Shown piece after piece: positions 1-10,555 of a DNA stretch of 64,000 nucleotides (position 1 is the stretch's first letter; each line of letters starts with the position of its first letter). The position numbers were made by a program, and so were the translations under genes. This DNA comes from Paludibacter sp. Its GTDB lineage: Bacteria; Bacteroidota; Bacteroidia; Bacteroidales; Paludibacteraceae. The DNA lies in contig JAQTUE010000020.1 of assembly GCA_028710415.1 (NCBI GenBank), positions 51,016 to 115,015 of the forward strand, read 5' to 3'. The notes beneath the pieces are model-generated. The model was not told the DNA's origin. It was given only the letters and a program-made list of their open reading frames with translations, and searched no databases.

Positions 1-87
1 AATGTACATTTCAGGTTTATCCAACCGCACCTGGGCGATTAGAGAGGCAGAAATTACGAGTAGTAATGAAATAAGGAGTTTTCGCAT
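1..87 (-). CDS. Exported protein, N-terminus only
   Basis: The minus strand opens with ATG at 85-87 and reads MRKLLISLLLVISASLIAQV before running off the window edge. A two-residue basic start, a hydrophobic core and a small-residue cleavage region make this a standard signal peptide, so the protein is exported. It starts 19 bases after the stop of the LysM gene on the same strand and is probably co-transcribed with it. The mature part (29 codons visible in all) is too short to assign. An outer-membrane barrel is possible, but that is a guess. Confidence 0.6.
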   Translation of the reverse strand, partial: MRKLLISLLLVISASLIAQVRLDKPEMYI

Positions 88-106
88 AGTATATTATTTC
101 ATTTAT

Positions 107-1930
107 TTATTGAGCCTTGTCTTCACCCAGATAAACCCTTTGATTTATAAATCCGGAGTTAGCAGAAGTTCTTTCGAATAAAGGTTCCGATTGGATTCCC
201 TTTATCAGATTATTCGAATTTATTTTATTGCCGAATTTACCCCCGTTACGATGGATCACTGAAATAAAGTAGTTAGACAGATCATATCCAAGTAAATCAT
301 ACCGGGGAGAATCGGTTGTTACATCTTTTCCAAAATAACGGTCATACCCGCTATTAAACTGATCAACGGATTCAGTATTAAATTTAGTTATAAATGGTGA
401 TATAAATATACCTGCAGGCGTTTTTTCACTCTGGCTCCTCCAATTGTACTGTTTAAACAAAAGGATATCGAAAGTTTCTGATTCTGTTGTTAACGCATTG
501 ATATAAGTTCCTACATTTGAAAATTTATCTGAATTGAAGATAATCAGGTTTTTATCTCCTTTATGAAGGACAGTTTTAAAATTTACGTTATCAGGATTGA
601 TCAGATCGATAGTTGAAAAATTCCTGTGTTCCTTGGTCATTTTCTTTTTCAACGTTTCAACCCTGATTCTACCGTCGTCCAAGGGACTGATATCTTCAAG
701 TTCAGCGAAAACGATGTGACAGTTTTTGTATTTGCCTGAAATCAAATCCGATATCATATCCAATTCTGTGTCGGGTCCCGGATTAAACTGGAACAGGTAA
801 GGATTTGAATCAATATCGGGAACTTTCGAAGTAAAAGGGATCAGGGTATTGATTTTGTTTTCCTTTGCAAAATCTTCCACGATAGGCACCTGATTACTAA
901 AGGCTGGTCCTATAATTAAATCAACAGCTTTTAATTCTGGGTTGTTCAATATCTCAGTAACCCTTTCTTCCGATTTTTCTGTATCGTATGTATATACTTC
1001 AAAGGATATTCCTTTTTGCTTGGCTTCATTGATTGCCAGGAGCGCTCCTTCATAGAAATTTACAAACCTGTCAACGCTTTGGTCTGTTTTTGGCTGGTCA
1101 AGCATGAATGGCAACAAGAATGCAATCCGGATAGTCTTTTTTTCTGAGCTTTTAAACAGGCTTGGTTTCTCAACTTCTTTATTATTTTCTTTCGTGGCTT
1201 TTAATTCTAATTCAATACTGTCTTTTTTTGGTGCTTTAGGTTTAGTTACCTCTTTGGATGGAATCTTCAAATCCGATCCAACTACAAGTTTTGAATCAGA
1301 ACCTGGATTAATTTTAATAATATCAGGGATTTCAACTTTATACCGCCTGCTTATAGAAAATAATGTTTCTTCAGGTTGAACTTTATGAGTAGTATATTTC
1401 GTTTTTTTATCTGCCGTATCGGCTTGAACTGCTTTAGAATCCTTACTTACAGTCTTTTCATTTTCTTTTTTCTTGATGTCCTTTACCTGTTTTGGAATTT
1501 TTAAAACAATCCCATCGTGTAATCCTTTTTCAATACCGGGATTGTTTTTTACGATTTCTGATTCACTGACATTGTATTTTCGACTGATACTGAACAGGGT
1601 CTGTTTCTTATCAACTTTATGCAGAATAAAATCTTCATTTTGGGACGATTTTGCAACTGATTTCTTCCCTGCCTTTTTAGGAACCGGAATCAGTATCTGT
1701 TGACCGACCTTTAATCCTTCTTTTACTTCAGGGCTGGCTTTTATGATTTCATCCTTTGATATTTTGAATTTACGCCCGATTGCCAGTAATCCTTCACTGG
1801 GTTGAACAGTATATTGGTAGTATTCTACACCATTCACAGTGGTGACAGGATAGTTATTGTTCTGTGCAAGAGCAAGTAGTGGTAAGAGTAAAAATCCTGC
1901 AAGTATAAACCTGAATAATTGCTTTTTCAT
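107..1930 (-). CDS. LysM repeat protein with periplasmic-binding-like domain
   Basis: A 607-residue exported protein. A signal peptide (residues 1-22) is followed by three LysM peptidoglycan-binding repeats at about 37-85, 101-147 and 178-226, each ending in an LKIP or ILIP motif, with Lys-rich linkers between them. From about 267 (IRIAFLLPFMLDQ) the rest resembles type I periplasmic binding proteins of the LpoA/amino-acid-receptor kind. LysM domains bind glycan strands, so a role in the cell envelope or peptidoglycan is likely. A ligand for the binding fold cannot be named. The start is ATG with a Bacteroidetes-type -7 box upstream. The partial exported protein at the window edge is probably in the same operon. 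Confidence 0.85.
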   Translation of the reverse strand: MKKQLFRFILAGFLLLPLLALAQNNNYPVTTVNGVEYYQYTVQPSEGLLAIGRKFKISKDEIIKASPEVKEGLKVGQQILIPVPKKAGKKSVAKSSQNEDFILHKVDKKQTLFSISRKYNVSESEIVKNNPGIEKGLHDGIVLKIPKQVKDIKKKENEKTVSKDSKAVQADTADKKTKYTTHKVQPEETLFSISRRYKVEIPDIIKINPGSDSKLVVGSDLKIPSKEVTKPKAPKKDSIELELKATKENNKEVEKPSLFKSSEKKTIRIAFLLPFMLDQPKTDQSVDRFVNFYEGALLAINEAKQKGISFEVYTYDTEKSEERVTEILNNPELKAVDLIIGPAFSNQVPIVEDFAKENKINTLIPFTSKVPDIDSNPYLFQFNPGPDTELDMISDLISGKYKNCHIVFAELEDISPLDDGRIRVETLKKKMTKEHRNFSTIDLINPDNVNFKTVLHKGDKNLIIFNSDKFSNVGTYINALTTESETFDILLFKQYNWRSQSEKTPAGIFISPFITKFNTESVDQFNSGYDRYFGKDVTTDSPRYDLLGYDLSNYFISVIHRNGGKFGNKINSNNLIKGIQSEPLFERTSANSGFINQRVYLGEDKAQ

Positions 1931-1967
1931 TTCGTTGTTCGTTACAATTTGATTTTTAGTAACAATT

Positions 1968-2003
1968 GCAAAAGTACTAAAAATAAATTTTATCAGGCAA
2001 CAC
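1968..2003 (-). promoter_or_regulatory. Bacteroidetes-type promoter for the LysM gene
   Basis: On the minus strand TACTTTTG (1969-1976) fits the TAnnTTTG -7 box. A TGTTG at 1999-2003 could serve as -33 box, but the 22-base spacing is slightly long. The start codon is at 1930. Confidence 0.5.
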
Positions 2004-2025
2004 AGGGTAATAAATCGGAGTTTTT

Positions 2026-2055
2026 TTTGTTATTGATAAGAAAGATGTACATTTG
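2026..2055 (+). promoter_or_regulatory. Bacteroidetes-type promoter for the T9SS cargo gene
   Basis: TTTG (2026-2029), an 18-base spacer and TACATTTG (2048-2055) match the Bacteroidetes primary sigma factor consensus. The gene starts at 2091, leaving a leader of roughly 25-30 bases. Confidence 0.7.
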
Positions 2056-2090
2056 CATACGATATACTATATAGCAAATTTTACCTGCCC

Positions 2091-3350
2091 ATGAGAAAAA
2101 TAATTTTGTCTACATGCCTTTGTTTAATAGCTGTGTTTACATCGGCTGTAAAACTCACTTCTACAACCGGAAAACCTTATACCACATTTCCTGGAATTGG
2201 TTATGTTTTTATATTTAACGGATTAACGGATGCCAGTAAAGTGACTTACGACAGCATTCCTACGAATGTGAAATGGTATCGGTTTTCAGATACAACTACA
2301 CCCGTTTATACGGGTGTTGATTCATTTGATCAACTGGAAAATAATAAAGGATATATTTTAGAAGAAGCAAATGGGAACCGGATTACCTTTTGGGTAATTG
2401 ATTATAAACTATATAAACCGGTTAGCATAGAACCGGAAAACAATCCAACAGGACAATGTCAGAATGTAACTTTAAATTTATCAATTCCAACTATCAGTTA
2501 CACGACATTGGCTGGAAGCTCGCAGGTTATACCTCGTGATTTTATAATAAGTTATAAGACTCTGAGTAATTGGACTGAAAGTAAAGGGTGGGAAAAAAGG
2601 GATACTACTTATAACATTATTGCTCCTGCAGTTCAACGTTCAGTTCCAGCCCCATATTGTGATACGAAATTCTTATTGATAGGGGATCAGTTTGCTACTG
2701 CCCTTGGTATTAATAAGGATACAGTATCCAGCACAGACTATGTGACTAGTGCTGTAATAAGCCATTTAACTACCAATGTCAATTCCCGTCAACATGATAA
2801 AAACAATGAAGGAAGCGCACCATCAGGTTTACAACCTATTAATTTTTCAGCACCCATCGATGTACATTTTCTAAGTAATGCTAATGTACCAACTGCCCAA
2901 TTTTATAAATGGGGTATATATAAAGATAATGTTTTAATTATTAACCGCACCGATGTAGACCACCGGTATACATTTAATGAAACAGGAACTTATAAAGTGA
3001 AATTGACAGTCAGCAATTCTACCTGTTCATTTACCGATTCCCTGACTATTGTGGTTACCGAATCTGCTATCTACGTTCCGAATGTATTTACTCCAAATGG
3101 TGACAATGTAAATGATGAGTTCAGGATTGGGTATAAATCACTAATCAGTTTTCAATGCTGGGTGTATAACCGTTGGGGCAGGCAAGTCTATTACTGGACT
3201 GATCCTACAAAAGGATGGGATGGAAATATTAATGGAAAAAAGGCAGTTCCGGGTCCATATTTCTATGTCATCAAGGCAGTCGGATCTGATAAGAAAGTAT
3301 ATAAAATGAAGGGAGATATCAATCTATTACGTGGTACAGGAAATCAATAA
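2091..3350 (+). CDS. T9SS type B (gliding-motility C-terminal domain) secreted protein
   Basis: A 419-residue protein with an N-terminal signal peptide (about residues 1-19) and a C-terminal domain of about 90 residues beginning YVPNVFTPNGDNVNDEF and running through VYNRWGRQVYY to the end. This is the gliding-motility-associated (CHU_C, type B) sorting domain that sends cargo through the type IX secretion system. A PKD-like stretch (about 255-325, ending SLTIVV) precedes it. The middle of the protein has no recognised domain. The cell-surface or extracellular location follows from the family; its job is unknown. It has its own promoter and is convergent with menG, sharing a bidirectional terminator with it. 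Confidence 0.85.
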   Translation: MRKIILSTCLCLIAVFTSAVKLTSTTGKPYTTFPGIGYVFIFNGLTDASKVTYDSIPTNVKWYRFSDTTTPVYTGVDSFDQLENNKGYILEEANGNRITFWVIDYKLYKPVSIEPENNPTGQCQNVTLNLSIPTISYTTLAGSSQVIPRDFIISYKTLSNWTESKGWEKRDTTYNIIAPAVQRSVPAPYCDTKFLLIGDQFATALGINKDTVSSTDYVTSAVISHLTTNVNSRQHDKNNEGSAPSGLQPINFSAPIDVHFLSNANVPTAQFYKWGIYKDNVLIINRTDVDHRYTFNETGTYKVKLTVSNSTCSFTDSLTIVVTESAIYVPNVFTPNGDNVNDEFRIGYKSLISFQCWVYNRWGRQVYYWTDPTKGWDGNINGKKAVPGPYFYVIKAVGSDKKVYKMKGDINLLRGTGNQ

Positions 3351-3371
3351 GATATTTCATTAAAAAAAATA

Positions 3372-3407
3372 CAGCAAATAGTTGAAACTACTTGCTGCAT
3401 TTTTTTT
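3372..3407. terminator. Bidirectional terminator between T9SS cargo gene and menG
   Basis: A stem of 3372-3382 with 3387-3397, with one mismatch, is flanked by an A-tract on the left and a T-tract on the right. It can therefore stop transcription from both converging genes. Confidence 0.85.
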
Positions 3408-3419
3408 ATGCCTGTTCTA

Positions 3420-4172
3420 TTATTTTTGTACCAGATACATGCTACAAACACCAAATGTAAACTTGCGGTATTTGTTTAATTTGAACCCGTTTTTTTTCAT
3501 GATTTCAATGAGACGTTCACCATTTGGGAATGCATGCATCGAAGCAGTCAAATAATCATAGGCAATCTTGTCACTCGACAGGTATTTAGCAGTCATCCTT
3601 ACAAATACCTTTGTATACAGTTGATATCCTTTGAATAACAATCCTTTTTGCGGTTCATTCATTTCCAGAATCAACAAATGCCCTCCCGGTCTCAGAACAC
3701 GGTTAATCTGTTTTAAACTTTCATCCAGTTTTTCAAAATTGCGTATTCCAAAAGCAATGGTTGCTGCATCAAAACTCTCATTGGCAAAAGTCAGGTTCGA
3801 ACAGTCCTGGACCTCTAAATCAATTTTATCAGTTAAATTCGCATTTGCCACTTTGATACGACCCATATCAAGCATTTTGGCTGATATATCCACACCAGTC
3901 ACATGTTCCGGATTCAGATACTGATAGGATTTGATGCACATATCGGCTGTACCGGCAGCAATGTCGAGGATTTGTTTGGGATTATATTTTTTGAGGGCAA
4001 GTAATGACTGTTTGCGCCACACCCGAGCCATCCCCCAGGACATAATATCATTGAATTTATCGTACTTATCGGAAATAGTATTAAACATCCGGGCTAATTG
4101 CACCGTTTTTTCTTCTTCCTGATTATAGGGTTTTACTTTCGTAAAATCTGTTGTTGGTTTAATTTTATTCAT
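3420..4172 (-). CDS. menG: Demethylmenaquinone methyltransferase
   Basis: A 250-residue SAM-dependent methyltransferase of the UbiE/MenG family. The SAM motif I region reads ILDIAAGTADM (about residues 68-78). The family signature FGIRNFEKLDESLKQ (about 142-156) and RVLRPGGHLLILE follow. It would convert demethylmenaquinone to menaquinone, the last step of respiratory quinone synthesis. Menaquinone rather than ubiquinone is expected in Bacteroidota, so menG is the better name. It precedes a PAP2 gene on the same strand but is separated from it by about 80 bases. Confidence 0.93.
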   Translation of the reverse strand: MNKIKPTTDFTKVKPYNQEEEKTVQLARMFNTISDKYDKFNDIMSWGMARVWRKQSLLALKKYNPKQILDIAAGTADMCIKSYQYLNPEHVTGVDISAKMLDMGRIKVANANLTDKIDLEVQDCSNLTFANESFDAATIAFGIRNFEKLDESLKQINRVLRPGGHLLILEMNEPQKGLLFKGYQLYTKVFVRMTAKYLSSDKIAYDYLTASMHAFPNGERLIEIMKKNGFKLNKYRKFTFGVCSMYLVQK

Positions 4173-4254
4173 TTTTTTAGTTTACCGAAAGAACGAGAAA
4201 TTTTGTTTACTTAAGCTTTCACTCAATAATAAATAATTCAATCTTCCTTTCGAA

Positions 4255-5070
4255 TTAGAACTTATAACAAAAATACATTCCGGTTTGTTGTAGATTAAGA
4301 ATTGGGGTCATCGTAATATTTTCTGGGAAAAGCTTCATTACGCCATCATATGCCCAATAAGTAGCGTTGGTCATTAAAATCCCAACACCGGCTCCTATCA
4401 GGACGTCACTCGTCCAGTGGTCATTATTGGCAATACGAGCTATTCCTACCCACGAGGCTGCAGCATACCCACCTACAGAAATCCAGGGACTGATATATCC
4501 CAGTTCATGATCTAAAAAGGTAGCAGCTACAAATGCCATGGCTGTATGCTGGGAAGGAAGCGAATAACTGTCAGTGGAAGATGACGTACGTCCGGGACGT
4601 AATGACTTAGTAAGCTTCTTTCCGTTATTAACCACAAAATCGCTGGCAATATATGAAAATGCTAATATTACAGACTTGTCAATAAACTTGTGCGTGGATT
4701 TCAATCCGCAAAAACTTAATGCATAAGCAACAACTGAAGGTGCATAGCGTATTTCGTCTTCCAGTAAAAAATCATGTTGCAGACCATTCAGCGAAAGATT
4801 AATATTATGTGACTGATCAGCAGGATTCCAATTCCAGCTTAATTTATTCTGAAGGCTTACTTTTAAACCCGGGATACTAATGATTGCGGCGCCACCCAAT
4901 GCAAGGCTTAATGGAACTACACTCTCCCTGGCATAACGTGATTGATACCATTTCCCATAAGATTCATGATTACCTGTCGAAGTTGAATCGATTACTTTCA
5001 GGGTATCGGTTTGTGCTACCGACCTGATGCTGAATAATAATACTAATATTATAATCGGCAGGATTTTCAT
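4255..5070 (-). CDS. PAP2-family membrane phosphatase
   Basis: A 271-residue protein with a signal peptide (to about residue 19). It carries the PAP2 acid-phosphatase motifs: KX6RP (KKLTKSLRP), then SLPSQHT, a PSGH variant with Gln for Gly, and RIANNDHWTSD, matching RX5HX3D. These residues bind and hydrolyse phosphate on lipid phosphates such as undecaprenyl pyrophosphate or phosphatidic acid. The substrate is not shown by the sequence. It starts 3 bases after the lgt stop, so the two genes form an operon linked to envelope lipid metabolism. Confidence 0.85.
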   Translation of the reverse strand: MKILPIIILVLLFSIRSVAQTDTLKVIDSTSTGNHESYGKWYQSRYARESVVPLSLALGGAAIISIPGLKVSLQNKLSWNWNPADQSHNINLSLNGLQHDFLLEDEIRYAPSVVAYALSFCGLKSTHKFIDKSVILAFSYIASDFVVNNGKKLTKSLRPGRTSSSTDSYSLPSQHTAMAFVAATFLDHELGYISPWISVGGYAAASWVGIARIANNDHWTSDVLIGAGVGILMTNATYWAYDGVMKLFPENITMTPILNLQQTGMYFCYKF

Positions 5071-5073
5071 GGA

Positions 5074-5928
5074 CTATGAAATTTTAGCGACAGGAGTTTT
5101 AAAGCTCCTGGCTATCAGCCAAATTCCCCAAATTATAAATGGCAGACTTAGAATCTGGCCCATATTTAAAGTTAAGTTTGATTCAAATACCTCCTGATTA
5201 TTTTTAATGAATTCCAGTGCAAACCGGGTTCCAAAAATACCAATCAAAAAAACGCCAAAAATCAAGCCGTTTTTTTTGTATGCTTCCTTCTTCCAATACA
5301 TCCACCATAATACGGCGAATGTAATCAGGCAATAGATCATTTCATAGATTTGTGTAGGATGCATAGGCTGAGTTTCGCCTGTACGTACAAAAATAAATCC
5401 CCATGGTAATGAAGTAGCACTACCATATATTTCAGAATTCATTAAATTACCAAACCGTATGCAGACTCCACAAATTGCAACCCCAATAACCAGACGGTCG
5501 AATATCCATACATATCCTTTTTTAGAAACATTTTTATTAAAGAAATACATTGCAATTAATATTCCAAATGCACCTCCATGACTCGCTAATCCTCCTCGCC
5601 AAATGTATAAAAGTTCCCAGGGATGTGACAGATAGTGATTCCCATATTCAAATGTTATTCCAAGAATTGTAACAGGCTCTTTTAGCAATTGCCATTCATA
5701 GAAAAAACAATGACCGAGACGGGCACCCAGAATAGCTCCAACAACTGCGTATAAAAACAGTTTATCCAACCAGGCTTCCGGAAGTTTCTCATGTTTGAAA
5801 AGTCGTTGAACAATCAATAATGCAAACCAGATCCCGGCCGCCCATAATAATCCGTACCAACGAATGGTAAACGGACCAACATGTACTAATACAGGATCAA
5901 CATTCCAGGTTATAAAGTCGAGCATCAT
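5074..5928 (-). CDS. lgt: Prolipoprotein diacylglyceryl transferase
   Basis: A 284-residue polytopic membrane protein that moves diacylglycerol onto the lipobox cysteine of prolipoproteins. The Lgt signature RGGLASHGGAFGI is present, as are the conserved GNLMNSEIYG and a C-terminal ARSF tail after the last membrane helix. The start can be either of two consecutive ATG codons (5928 or 5925). Several lipoproteins elsewhere in this window (for example at 10556-11434 and 37164-37880) would be its substrates. It is followed at once by the PAP2 gene. Confidence 0.95.
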   Translation of the reverse strand: MMLDFITWNVDPVLVHVGPFTIRWYGLLWAAGIWFALLIVQRLFKHEKLPEAWLDKLFLYAVVGAILGARLGHCFFYEWQLLKEPVTILGITFEYGNHYLSHPWELLYIWRGGLASHGGAFGILIAMYFFNKNVSKKGYVWIFDRLVIGVAICGVCIRFGNLMNSEIYGSATSLPWGFIFVRTGETQPMHPTQIYEMIYCLITFAVLWWMYWKKEAYKKNGLIFGVFLIGIFGTRFALEFIKNNQEVFESNLTLNMGQILSLPFIIWGIWLIARSFKTPVAKIS

Positions 5929-6027
5929 ACTATTCTGTGTTTAAATAATTTATTCAGATTGAAATCCCGGGTATTTGTTGAAATCTAAAATTGTTAATAT
6001 ATTTAAGGTTGCTAATTTCCTCAATAA

Positions 6028-9000
6028 TTATGCATTCACAGCTGCACCATGGCAGTTTTTATATTTCTTTCCACTACCGCAAGGACAAGGATCGTTTCGC
6101 CCAACTTTTTTCTCAACACGTATTGGTTCCTGATGTTGGGGTTCTCGGGTATCCTGCTTGGTGGGATCTTCACTTCTTCCACCAACTTCATCTTTCTGGG
6201 TTTTGTATTTACTCAGGTCCATACGTTGACTTGGCCTTGCTTCACGTACCTGCTCAGGTTCACGCATAGGGATCTGTCCGCGCATCAATACAGCCAGGAC
6301 TTTACGATTGATCGAATCAATCATTTCCTTGAACAGGCCGAATGATTCGAGTTTATAAATTAATAACGGGTCCTTTTGTTCATAGCTTGCATTCTGGACA
6401 GAATTACGCAATTCGTCCAACTGACGAAGATGTTCTTTCCACTCATCATCTATAACAAACAGTAATGTTTGTTTTTCAAATGCTTTTACAACCTCACGGG
6501 CCTCCGATTTATAAGCTGTTTCCAAATGGGCCGTGATATTAAATACTCTTTTCCCATCGGATACCGGAATAAGGATACTTTCATACTGTTGTCCTTTTTG
6601 TTCGTAAACCTGTTTGATCACCGGATAAGCAATTGTAGCCAGTTTGTCCATTTTACGTTTAAAAGTTTCCATTGCTGCATCAGCCACCATGTCACTTAAC
6701 GTACTTATTTTTGTTGAACTAAATTCTTCTTCCTTGAATGGAACATCCATGGCAAAGACTTTCAACAGGTCAATCTCCAATTCTTCAAAGTCACCGCTGT
6801 TTCGTGCATTCTCTACAATGTTTTCGGCAGTGTCATAGATCATATTGGTAATATCAACTCCGATACGTTCACCCATTAAGGCATGGCGACGTTTAGAATA
6901 GACTACCTCACGTTGTGAGTTCATAACATCATCATATTCCAGCAATCGCTTACGAATTCCAAAGTTATTTTCTTCTACTTTCTTCTGGGCACGTTCGATG
7001 GATTTCGAAATCATGGAATGTTCAATCATTTCACCTTCTTCGAATCCCAATCTGTCCATGATGCCTGAAATACGTTCAGAACCAAAAAGACGCATTAAAT
7101 CATCTTCAAGGGATACATAGAAAATAGAAGACCCCGGATCACCCTGACGTCCGGCACGACCTCTTAACTGACGGTCAACACGTCTACTTTCATGACGTTC
7201 TGTACCGATAATAGCAAGACCACCCGCAGTTTTCACTTCTGGTGTCAGCTTGATATCGGTACCACGACCAGCCATGTTGGTTGCTATGGTGACAGTTCCG
7301 CTTTGTCCTGCTGCAGCTACAATTTCAGCTTCCCGTTGGTGTAACTTGGCATTCAATACATTGTGTTTGATCTTGCGTCCATTCAGCATTCGGCTAAGTA
7401 ATTCCGATATTTCTACCGATGTAGTACCTACCAAAACAGGACGTCCTGCTGCTACTAAACGGTCAATTTCTTCAATGACAGCTGTATATTTTTCACGTTT
7501 AGTTTTATAAACGCGGTCTTCCATGTCATTACGGGCGATTGGACGGTTGGTTGGAATCACCACTACATCCAGCTTGTAGATATCCCACAACTCACCGGCT
7601 TCTGTTTCTGCCGTTCCGGTCATACCAGAAAGTTTGTGATACATGCGGAAATAATTCTGCAATGTAATGGTGGCAAATGTTTGTGTTGCTGCCTCAATAG
7701 TCACATTTTCTTTCGCTTCAATAGCCTGGTGTAATCCATCAGAATATCGGCGGCCGTCCATGATACGTCCTGTTTGTTCATCAACAATTTTTACCTTGTT
7801 TTCCATAACCACATATTCCACATCTTTTTCAAACAGGGTATAGGCTTTCAGCAATTGGTTAATGGTATGTACCCGTTCCGATTTCACGGAATAGGTAAGC
7901 AGGATATCGTCTTTCTTTGATTGTTTGTCTTCAGGTGAAATAGTTTTGTCCTTTTCTAAGTCGGCAATTTCGCTACCTACATCAGGCAAAACAAAGAATT
8001 GGGCATCGTCGGTATTATCTGTGATTAAATCAATTCCCTTATCGGTAAGCTCTATCGTATTATTTTTTTCATCAATTACAAAGTAGAGTGGGTCGGTGGC
8101 AACATGCATATTCCTGTTGTTTTCCTGCATGTAAAACTCTTCTGTTTTAAGTAAAAGCGCTTTTATTCCCTGTTCACTCAAATACTTAATTAAAGGCTTG
8201 TTCTTAGGCATCCCTTTGTAGGAACGGAACAATGCCAATGCACCTTCTTCCTGTACTTTTTTATCTTCCGATTTCAACAAATTACGGGCATCGGCCAGAT
8301 ATTTTGTTGCAAGGCTTTTTTGGGTATTAACCAGACGTTCTACTTTCGGTTTAAGTTCTTCAAATAACTGGTCTTCACCTTTTGGTACAGGACCGGAAAT
8401 AATCAATGGGGTACGGGCATCATCAATCAACACAGAGTCAACCTCATCCACAATCGCATAATTATGTTTGCGTTGTACCAGGTCTAACGGCGCAGTTGCC
8501 ATATTGTCACGCAGGTAGTCAAACCCAAACTCATTGTTGGTACCAAAGGTAATATCGGCTAAATAAGCTAAACGGCGTTCTTCTGAATTAGGACGGTGAC
8601 GGTCGATACAATCTACTGTCAGGCCATGGAACATATAAAGAGGTCCCATCCATTCGGAGTCACGTTTTGACAAGTAATCATTCACCGTAACCAAATGCAC
8701 GCCATTGCGTGTCAGGGCGTTAAGGAAAACGGGTAATGTAGCTACCAAAGTCTTTCCTTCCCCTGTTCCCATTTCCGAAATCTTGCCTTTATGCAGCACA
8801 ACTCCACCAAACAGCTGTACATCATAGTGTACCATTTCCCACTTGATCAGTGAACCACCCGCAGTCCATTCGTTTTTGTAATGTGCCTTGTCACCCTGAA
8901 TGCTGACAAAGTCATGTTTTGTTGCCAGTTCACGGTCAAAATCATTGGCAGTGACAATCACTTCTGAGTTTTCGGTTAACCGTCTTGCAGTATCTTTCAT

Positions 9001-9339
9001 AATACTGAAAGCTTCCGGTAATACCTCATCTAATATTTCCTCGTACTTGGATGTTATTTCTTTTTCAAGTTTGTCGATTTCTATGTAAATCTTTTCACGA
9101 AGATCGATTTCAGTTTCTTCAATGCTGGCTTTCAGTTCATCAATACGGGCGAATTCGGTTGCCACATAATCCTGAATTCTTGTTTTAAGAGTTTCTGTAC
9201 GAGCCCTTAATTCATCGTTTGAAAGACCAACGATTCCCTCATAAACCGCTTTAATTTTATCTACAACCGGGGATATCTCCTTCAAGTCACGTGTCCCTTT
9301 ATTCCCCAGTATTTTTCCTAAAAAATCATTAAATCCCAT
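6028..9339 (-). CDS. secA: Preprotein translocase ATPase SecA
   Basis: SecA motor, 1103 residues from the ATG at 9337-9339. Reading back to TTG at 9348 would add MKY, but other SecA proteins of this group begin MGFN, so ATG is chosen. Seen: Walker A in [10 protein letters not shown] (about residue 193), the DEAD-box motif [19 protein letters not shown], the helicase segment [11 protein letters not shown], and [14 protein letters not shown]. The C-terminus has the zinc-binding SEC-C motif [17 protein letters not shown]. The protein is longer than E. coli SecA (about 900) because of an extra charged segment between the DEAD motif and the preprotein cross-linking region, which is typical of Bacteroidota. 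It drives protein export through SecYEG. Confidence 0.97.
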   Translation of the reverse strand: MGFNDFLGKILGNKGTRDLKEISPVVDKIKAVYEGIVGLSNDELRARTETLKTRIQDYVATEFARIDELKASIEETEIDLREKIYIEIDKLEKEITSKYEEILDEVLPEAFSIMKDTARRLTENSEVIVTANDFDRELATKHDFVSIQGDKAHYKNEWTAGGSLIKWEMVHYDVQLFGGVVLHKGKISEMGTGEGKTLVATLPVFLNALTRNGVHLVTVNDYLSKRDSEWMGPLYMFHGLTVDCIDRHRPNSEERRLAYLADITFGTNNEFGFDYLRDNMATAPLDLVQRKHNYAIVDEVDSVLIDDARTPLIISGPVPKGEDQLFEELKPKVERLVNTQKSLATKYLADARNLLKSEDKKVQEEGALALFRSYKGMPKNKPLIKYLSEQGIKALLLKTEEFYMQENNRNMHVATDPLYFVIDEKNNTIELTDKGIDLITDNTDDAQFFVLPDVGSEIADLEKDKTISPEDKQSKKDDILLTYSVKSERVHTINQLLKAYTLFEKDVEYVVMENKVKIVDEQTGRIMDGRRYSDGLHQAIEAKENVTIEAATQTFATITLQNYFRMYHKLSGMTGTAETEAGELWDIYKLDVVVIPTNRPIARNDMEDRVYKTKREKYTAVIEEIDRLVAAGRPVLVGTTSVEISELLSRMLNGRKIKHNVLNAKLHQREAEIVAAAGQSGTVTIATNMAGRGTDIKLTPEVKTAGGLAIIGTERHESRRVDRQLRGRAGRQGDPGSSIFYVSLEDDLMRLFGSERISGIMDRLGFEEGEMIEHSMISKSIERAQKKVEENNFGIRKRLLEYDDVMNSQREVVYSKRRHALMGERIGVDITNMIYDTAENIVENARNSGDFEELEIDLLKVFAMDVPFKEEEFSSTKISTLSDMVADAAMETFKRKMDKLATIAYPVIKQVYEQKGQQYESILIPVSDGKRVFNITAHLETAYKSEAREVVKAFEKQTLLFVIDDEWKEHLRQLDELRNSVQNASYEQKDPLLIYKLESFGLFKEMIDSINRKVLAVLMRGQIPMREPEQVREARPSQRMDLSKYKTQKDEVGGRSEDPTKQDTREPQHQEPIRVEKKVGRNDPCPCGSGKKYKNCHGAAVNA

Positions 9340-9411
9340 ATATTTCAATGTTTTATATTATTGTGTCGTTTAGTTTTTGTTTGTTTTGTCAGCTTTTCTT
9401 AAAAAGACTGA

Positions 9412-9419
9412 CAAAGATA
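9412..9419 (-). promoter_or_regulatory. Candidate -7 box for secA
   Basis: TATCTTTG on the minus strand fits TAnnTTTG and lies about 73 bases before the secA ATG. No convincing -33 box was found at the expected distance. Confidence 0.4.
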
Positions 9420-9484
9420 GTAATTTTCCCTGTTAAAAACGAGTACTTTGCTAATTTATTAGACATTGCTATTAAAACAAAAAA

Positions 9485-9506
9485 CGCTCCAAATTTCTTT
9501 GAAGCG
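9485..9506 (-). terminator. Terminator downstream of fabG
   Basis: Nine-base arms 9485-9493 and 9498-9506 pair with one G-T wobble around a 4-base loop. On the minus strand a T-rich tract follows, so it should end the fabG transcript. Confidence 0.85.
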
Positions 9507-9544
9507 CTTAATTGTAAATAGTAAATATTTAAATCGTAAATGTC

Positions 9545-10291
9545 TTAGGTGTTCATTCCACCGCAAACATTGATCACTTGTCCGCTTACATAACTGGATA
9601 AATCGGAAGCAAGGAAAAGAGTTACCTTAGCGACTTCATCTGGGCTACCACCACGACGCAAAGGAATTGCTTCGTTCCATTTTGCACGTTGGTCATCGCT
9701 AAGTGCATGAGTCATTTCGGTTTCAATAAATCCGGGGGCAATAGCATTGGCACGTATACCACGGGATCCTAATTCTTTTGCAACTGATTTTGCTAAACCA
9801 ATCATACCTGCTTTTGAAGCTGAATAGTTTGCTTGTCCTGCATTCCCTGAAACACCAACCACAGAGCTCATGTTAATGATACTGCCATTCTTTTGTTTCA
9901 TCATGATAGGAGTAACAGCATGAATGAAATTAAAAGCTGATTTCAGGTTTACATTGATTACTGCATCCCATTGTCCTTCACTCATACGCATCATCAAACC
10001 ATCTTTCGTGATACCGGCATTGTTTACCAATATATCAATATGACCAAATTCCTTATGAATTTCGTTGACAACAGTGTGGGTTTCTTCAAAGTTGGCTGCA
10101 TTCGAAGCATATCCTTTGGCTTTTACACCAAAAGCTTCAATTTCAGCCTGTGTCGCAAGGGCATTTTCGTCGATGTTCAAATCGGTAAAAGCAATATCAG
10201 CACCTTCGCTGGCTAATTTAAGGGCAATTGCTTTTCCAATACCACGTGCAGCTCCGGTTACGATAGCTACTTTTCCTTCTAATAATTTCAT
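9545..10291 (-). CDS. fabG: 3-oxoacyl-ACP reductase
   Basis: A 248-residue classical short-chain dehydrogenase. It has the NADPH-binding TGAARGIGKAIA (residues 12-23), NNAG, the catalytic Ser of SSVVG and YSASKAGMIGLAKSVA with the Tyr-Lys pair. It ends in the FabG-like VINVCGGM. Length and motifs match FabG, which reduces 3-oxoacyl-ACP in fatty acid elongation. No other fatty-acid gene is adjacent, so a related SDR role is not excluded, but the match is close. It has its own promoter and terminator and is monocistronic. Confidence 0.9.
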   Translation of the reverse strand: MKLLEGKVAIVTGAARGIGKAIALKLASEGADIAFTDLNIDENALATQAEIEAFGVKAKGYASNAANFEETHTVVNEIHKEFGHIDILVNNAGITKDGLMMRMSEGQWDAVINVNLKSAFNFIHAVTPIMMKQKNGSIINMSSVVGVSGNAGQANYSASKAGMIGLAKSVAKELGSRGIRANAIAPGFIETEMTHALSDDQRAKWNEAIPLRRGGSPDEVAKVTLFLASDLSSYVSGQVINVCGGMNT

Positions 10292-10423
10292 GTTTATGAT
10301 TTTAATTGTTTAACACCTGGTTCATATTGTCTGATTCAAATTCCGATTTTTAATGTAAAATCTGGTTGAAAATAAACATCTATAAAAACGTGTTTCTAAA
10401 ATGAATTATAAAAATTTCGGTGG

Positions 10424-10450
10424 CAAAGATAGTGCTTTTTTCCTAAACAA
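10424..10450 (-). promoter_or_regulatory. Promoter for fabG
   Basis: TATCTTTG (10424-10431, minus strand) matches the -7 box. A TTG at 10448-10450 lies 16 bases upstream. The leader before the fabG ATG would be about 125 bases. Confidence 0.5.
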
Positions 10451-10486
10451 GTAAAAAACCTGCATAAAATGCACTCTTTTGTGCAT

Positions 10487-10520
10487 AAAAAGAGCGTTCA
10501 AATTCCTGAACGCTCTTTTT
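10487..10520. terminator. Strong terminator of the Ig-like lipoprotein gene
   Basis: Perfect 14-base arms (10487-10500 and 10507-10520) around a 6-base loop begin and end in five A or T. It lies directly downstream of the minus-strand gene at 10556. Confidence 0.9.
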
Positions 10521-10555
10521 ATAGATTATTTTCACAGGACTATGCAGACTTGCAA

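Noticed and set aside
9340..9348. TTG start for secA three codons upstream
   Set aside because: ATG at 9339 gives the start seen in other SecA proteins of this group.
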